Part shown: positions 62,635 through 64,000 of the stretch, one piece after another
Position numbering within the stretch: position 1 is the first letter of the stretch
Layout of the letters: every line of letters starts with the position of its first letter
Notes under the pieces: generated by a model
What the model saw: only the letters and a program-made list of their open reading frames with translations
Told to the model about the DNA's origin: nothing
The model's database searches: none
Assembly (NCBI RefSeq): GCF_007970805.1
Contig: NZ_CP042433.1
Coordinates: forward strand, 1,984,001 to 2,048,000
Origin: Flavisolibacter ginsenosidimutans
GTDB lineage: Bacteria > Bacteroidota > Bacteroidia > Chitinophagales > Chitinophagaceae
Reading direction: 5' to 3'
DNA: 64,000 bases
Position numbers and translations under genes: made by a program

Positions 62635-64000
62635 ATGCAGGTTTTAAAGTTTGGCGGAACCTCGGTCGCCAACGCAACAAACATCAAAAAGGTAAAGGCC
62701 ATCGTTGAGCAAAAAAAAGGCAGTGAAAATCTTGTCGTCGTTGTATCGGCGTTCAGCGGTGTCACCGACAAACTGTTGCAATGCGGAGGCCTGGCGCTCG
62801 AGAACAATCCCGAATACGCTTCGCTTCTTCAAGGCTTAACGGCTCAGCACGTGGAAGCCGTGAAAGAATTGTTGCCCGTAACGGCGCAGAGCAGCATCTT
62901 AAGTTGGGTGGTGCAACAGTTTCACGAAGTGGAAGACATTTGCAGCGGCATAAAACTGCTCAGCGAATTTTCCGACAAAACCCGCGACCGTCTTGTGAGT
63001 TACGGCGAGCTTGTTTCTTCCAAAATCATTTCGGCTTATTTGGCCAGCGAAGCTTTGGACAATGATTGGCTTGATGCCCGTAAACTCATTGTCACCGACG
63101 ATCATCACACAAAAGCAACGGTGAATTTTGCGGCCACAAAAGAAAAAGTGCAGGCGCGAATTCTTTCCTCAAACAAAAATTTATTTGTAGTTCCCGGCTT
63201 TATTGCTGCCGATGAAAAAGGCAACACGACAACGCTTGGACGCGGCGGCTCTGACTACACTGCCGCCATTGTTGGCGCTTGCACCGGCGCTTCTTCTGTT
63301 GAAATCTGGACCGATGTTTCGGGCATGATGACCGCAGACCCACGCCTTGTGCCAAATGCAAAACACATCAAAGCCATATCGTACAGCGAAGCCATGGAGC
63401 TTTCGCATTTTGGCGCGAAAGTAATCTATCCGCCAACGCTTCAGCCCCTCATGCAGGAAGGCATTCCGGTGTGGATAAAAAACACGTTTGATCCGCAAGA
63501 CGCAGGCACCATCATCGAAGCGCATTCGCACAAAAACGGCAACAGCACAAGAGGTATTTCAAGTGTGAACGCCATTGCGTTATTGAGTTTAGAAGGCAGC
63601 GGCATGGTGGGTATTCCGGGTTTTTCCAAACGCTTGTTTGAAGCCCTTGCGGCCCATCACATCAACGTTATTTTAATTACGCAAGCATCCTCGGAACATT
63701 CCATCTGTGTTGGTGTTGAGGAGAAGGCGGCAAGCAAAGCAAAAGATGTTATTGACAAAGCATTTGCGTATGAAATTGAGAGAGGCTTAATTGAGCCTTT
63801 GTCCGTTGAAAAAGATTTGGCCATCATCGCACTCGTTGGCGACAACATGAAAAGCCATCAAGGCATCAGCGGAAGAATGTTTGGCGTATTGGGGAGAAAC
63901 GGTGTAAACATTCGTGCAATCGCACAAGGTTCATCGGAAAGAAATATCTCCGCTGTGATTGTGAAAGATGACATCCGCAAAGCATTAACGGCATTGCACG
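62635..64000 (+). CDS. thrA: Aspartokinase, probably aspartokinase/homoserine dehydrogenase I (partial)
   Basis: The frame is open to the end of the window (455 codons seen). It starts MQVLKFGGTSVAN, the aspartokinase ATP-site signature, with LGRGGSDYTAAIVGA and WTDVSGMMTADPRLVPNA in the kinase domain. ACT domains begin near residue 305 (ISSVNAIALLSLEGSGM) with a second at about 400 (LAIIALVGDNMKSHQGISG). This layout and the ISGRMFGVLGRNGVNIRAIAQGSSE block are those of the ThrA fusion; the homoserine dehydrogenase part would lie beyond the edge. Phosphorylates aspartate, the entry to Thr, Met and Lys. Confidence 0.9.
   Translation, partial: MQVLKFGGTSVANATNIKKVKAIVEQKKGSENLVVVVSAFSGVTDKLLQCGGLALENNPEYASLLQGLTAQHVEAVKELLPVTAQSSILSWVVQQFHEVEDICSGIKLLSEFSDKTRDRLVSYGELVSSKIISAYLASEALDNDWLDARKLIVTDDHHTKATVNFAATKEKVQARILSSNKNLFVVPGFIAADEKGNTTTLGRGGSDYTAAIVGACTGASSVEIWTDVSGMMTADPRLVPNAKHIKAISYSEAMELSHFGAKVIYPPTLQPLMQEGIPVWIKNTFDPQDAGTIIEAHSHKNGNSTRGISSVNAIALLSLEGSGMVGIPGFSKRLFEALAAHHINVILITQASSEHSICVGVEEKAASKAKDVIDKAFAYEIERGLIEPLSVEKDLAIIALVGDNMKSHQGISGRMFGVLGRNGVNIRAIAQGSSERNISAVIVKDDIRKALTALH

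Overview
The window is a chromosomal segment of a Bacteroidota bacterium, most probably Chitinophagales/Chitinophagaceae. Supporting this are the BshA bacillithiol enzyme, DUF4292 and DUF2490 proteins, a TonB receptor with an N-terminal carboxypeptidase-like domain, tandem LytS kinases with a LytTR regulator, a type II glutamine synthetase, near absence of Shine-Dalgarno sequences, and several -7 boxes of the form TAnnTTTG. The assignment rests on protein families read by eye, not on a database search.

Layout. 1-9 kb: an M28 peptidase diverges from bshA. A leftward five-gene group follows (phospholipase D-like, ispF, dut, DUF4292 lipoprotein, EnvC-like), then dinB-like, rimM and tig. 10-18 kb: tRNA-Leu(UAG), a receiver-only response regulator, a family 2 glycosyltransferase divergent from an ABC-F ATPase, a COG2509-type flavoprotein and two adjacent S1/P1-superfamily genes. 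18-25 kb: carbohydrate genes (family 10-like glycosidase, GH9 cellulase-like, nagA) and yidC. 25-30 kb: a cytochrome c lipoprotein, a LytS-LytS-LytTR operon, a tyrosine recombinase remnant and a low-GC gene that looks like an integron-type cassette.

30-46 kb, all leftward: a sulfate assimilation supercluster. The order is cysH, cysD, cysN, cysE, cysK, cobA, cysJ, cysI, DUF2490, a precorrin-2 dehydrogenase/TSUP transporter fusion, and a TonB receptor. It covers sulfate activation, APS reduction, siroheme synthesis, sulfite reduction and cysteine synthesis. 46-62 kb: nitrogen and methionine genes (glnA type II, amtB, porin, metZ, metX, gltB, gltD) and ppc. The window ends inside a thrA-like aspartokinase.

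The most notable content is regulatory. Upstream of cysH, on the coding strand, lie in series a SAM-I (S-box) riboswitch, an intrinsic terminator and a 36-codon leader ORF with runs of four and three Cys codons. This suggests control by both SAM and cysteine. A 24-codon ORF ending in Cys-Cys precedes the TonB receptor. A 12-residue Thr/Ile leader, sharing the string TTTITITT with enterobacterial ThrL as I recall it, precedes thrA.

Repeats are abundant. Family R1 carries GTTGCGTCGCAC arms. Family R2 is about 188 bp with nested CCTTCCCGGTGGGAAGG palindromes; one degenerate copy is translated inside CysJ, and two identical copies bracket cysE-cysK-cobA-cysJ. There are also many intergenic palindromes built from short reiterated words.
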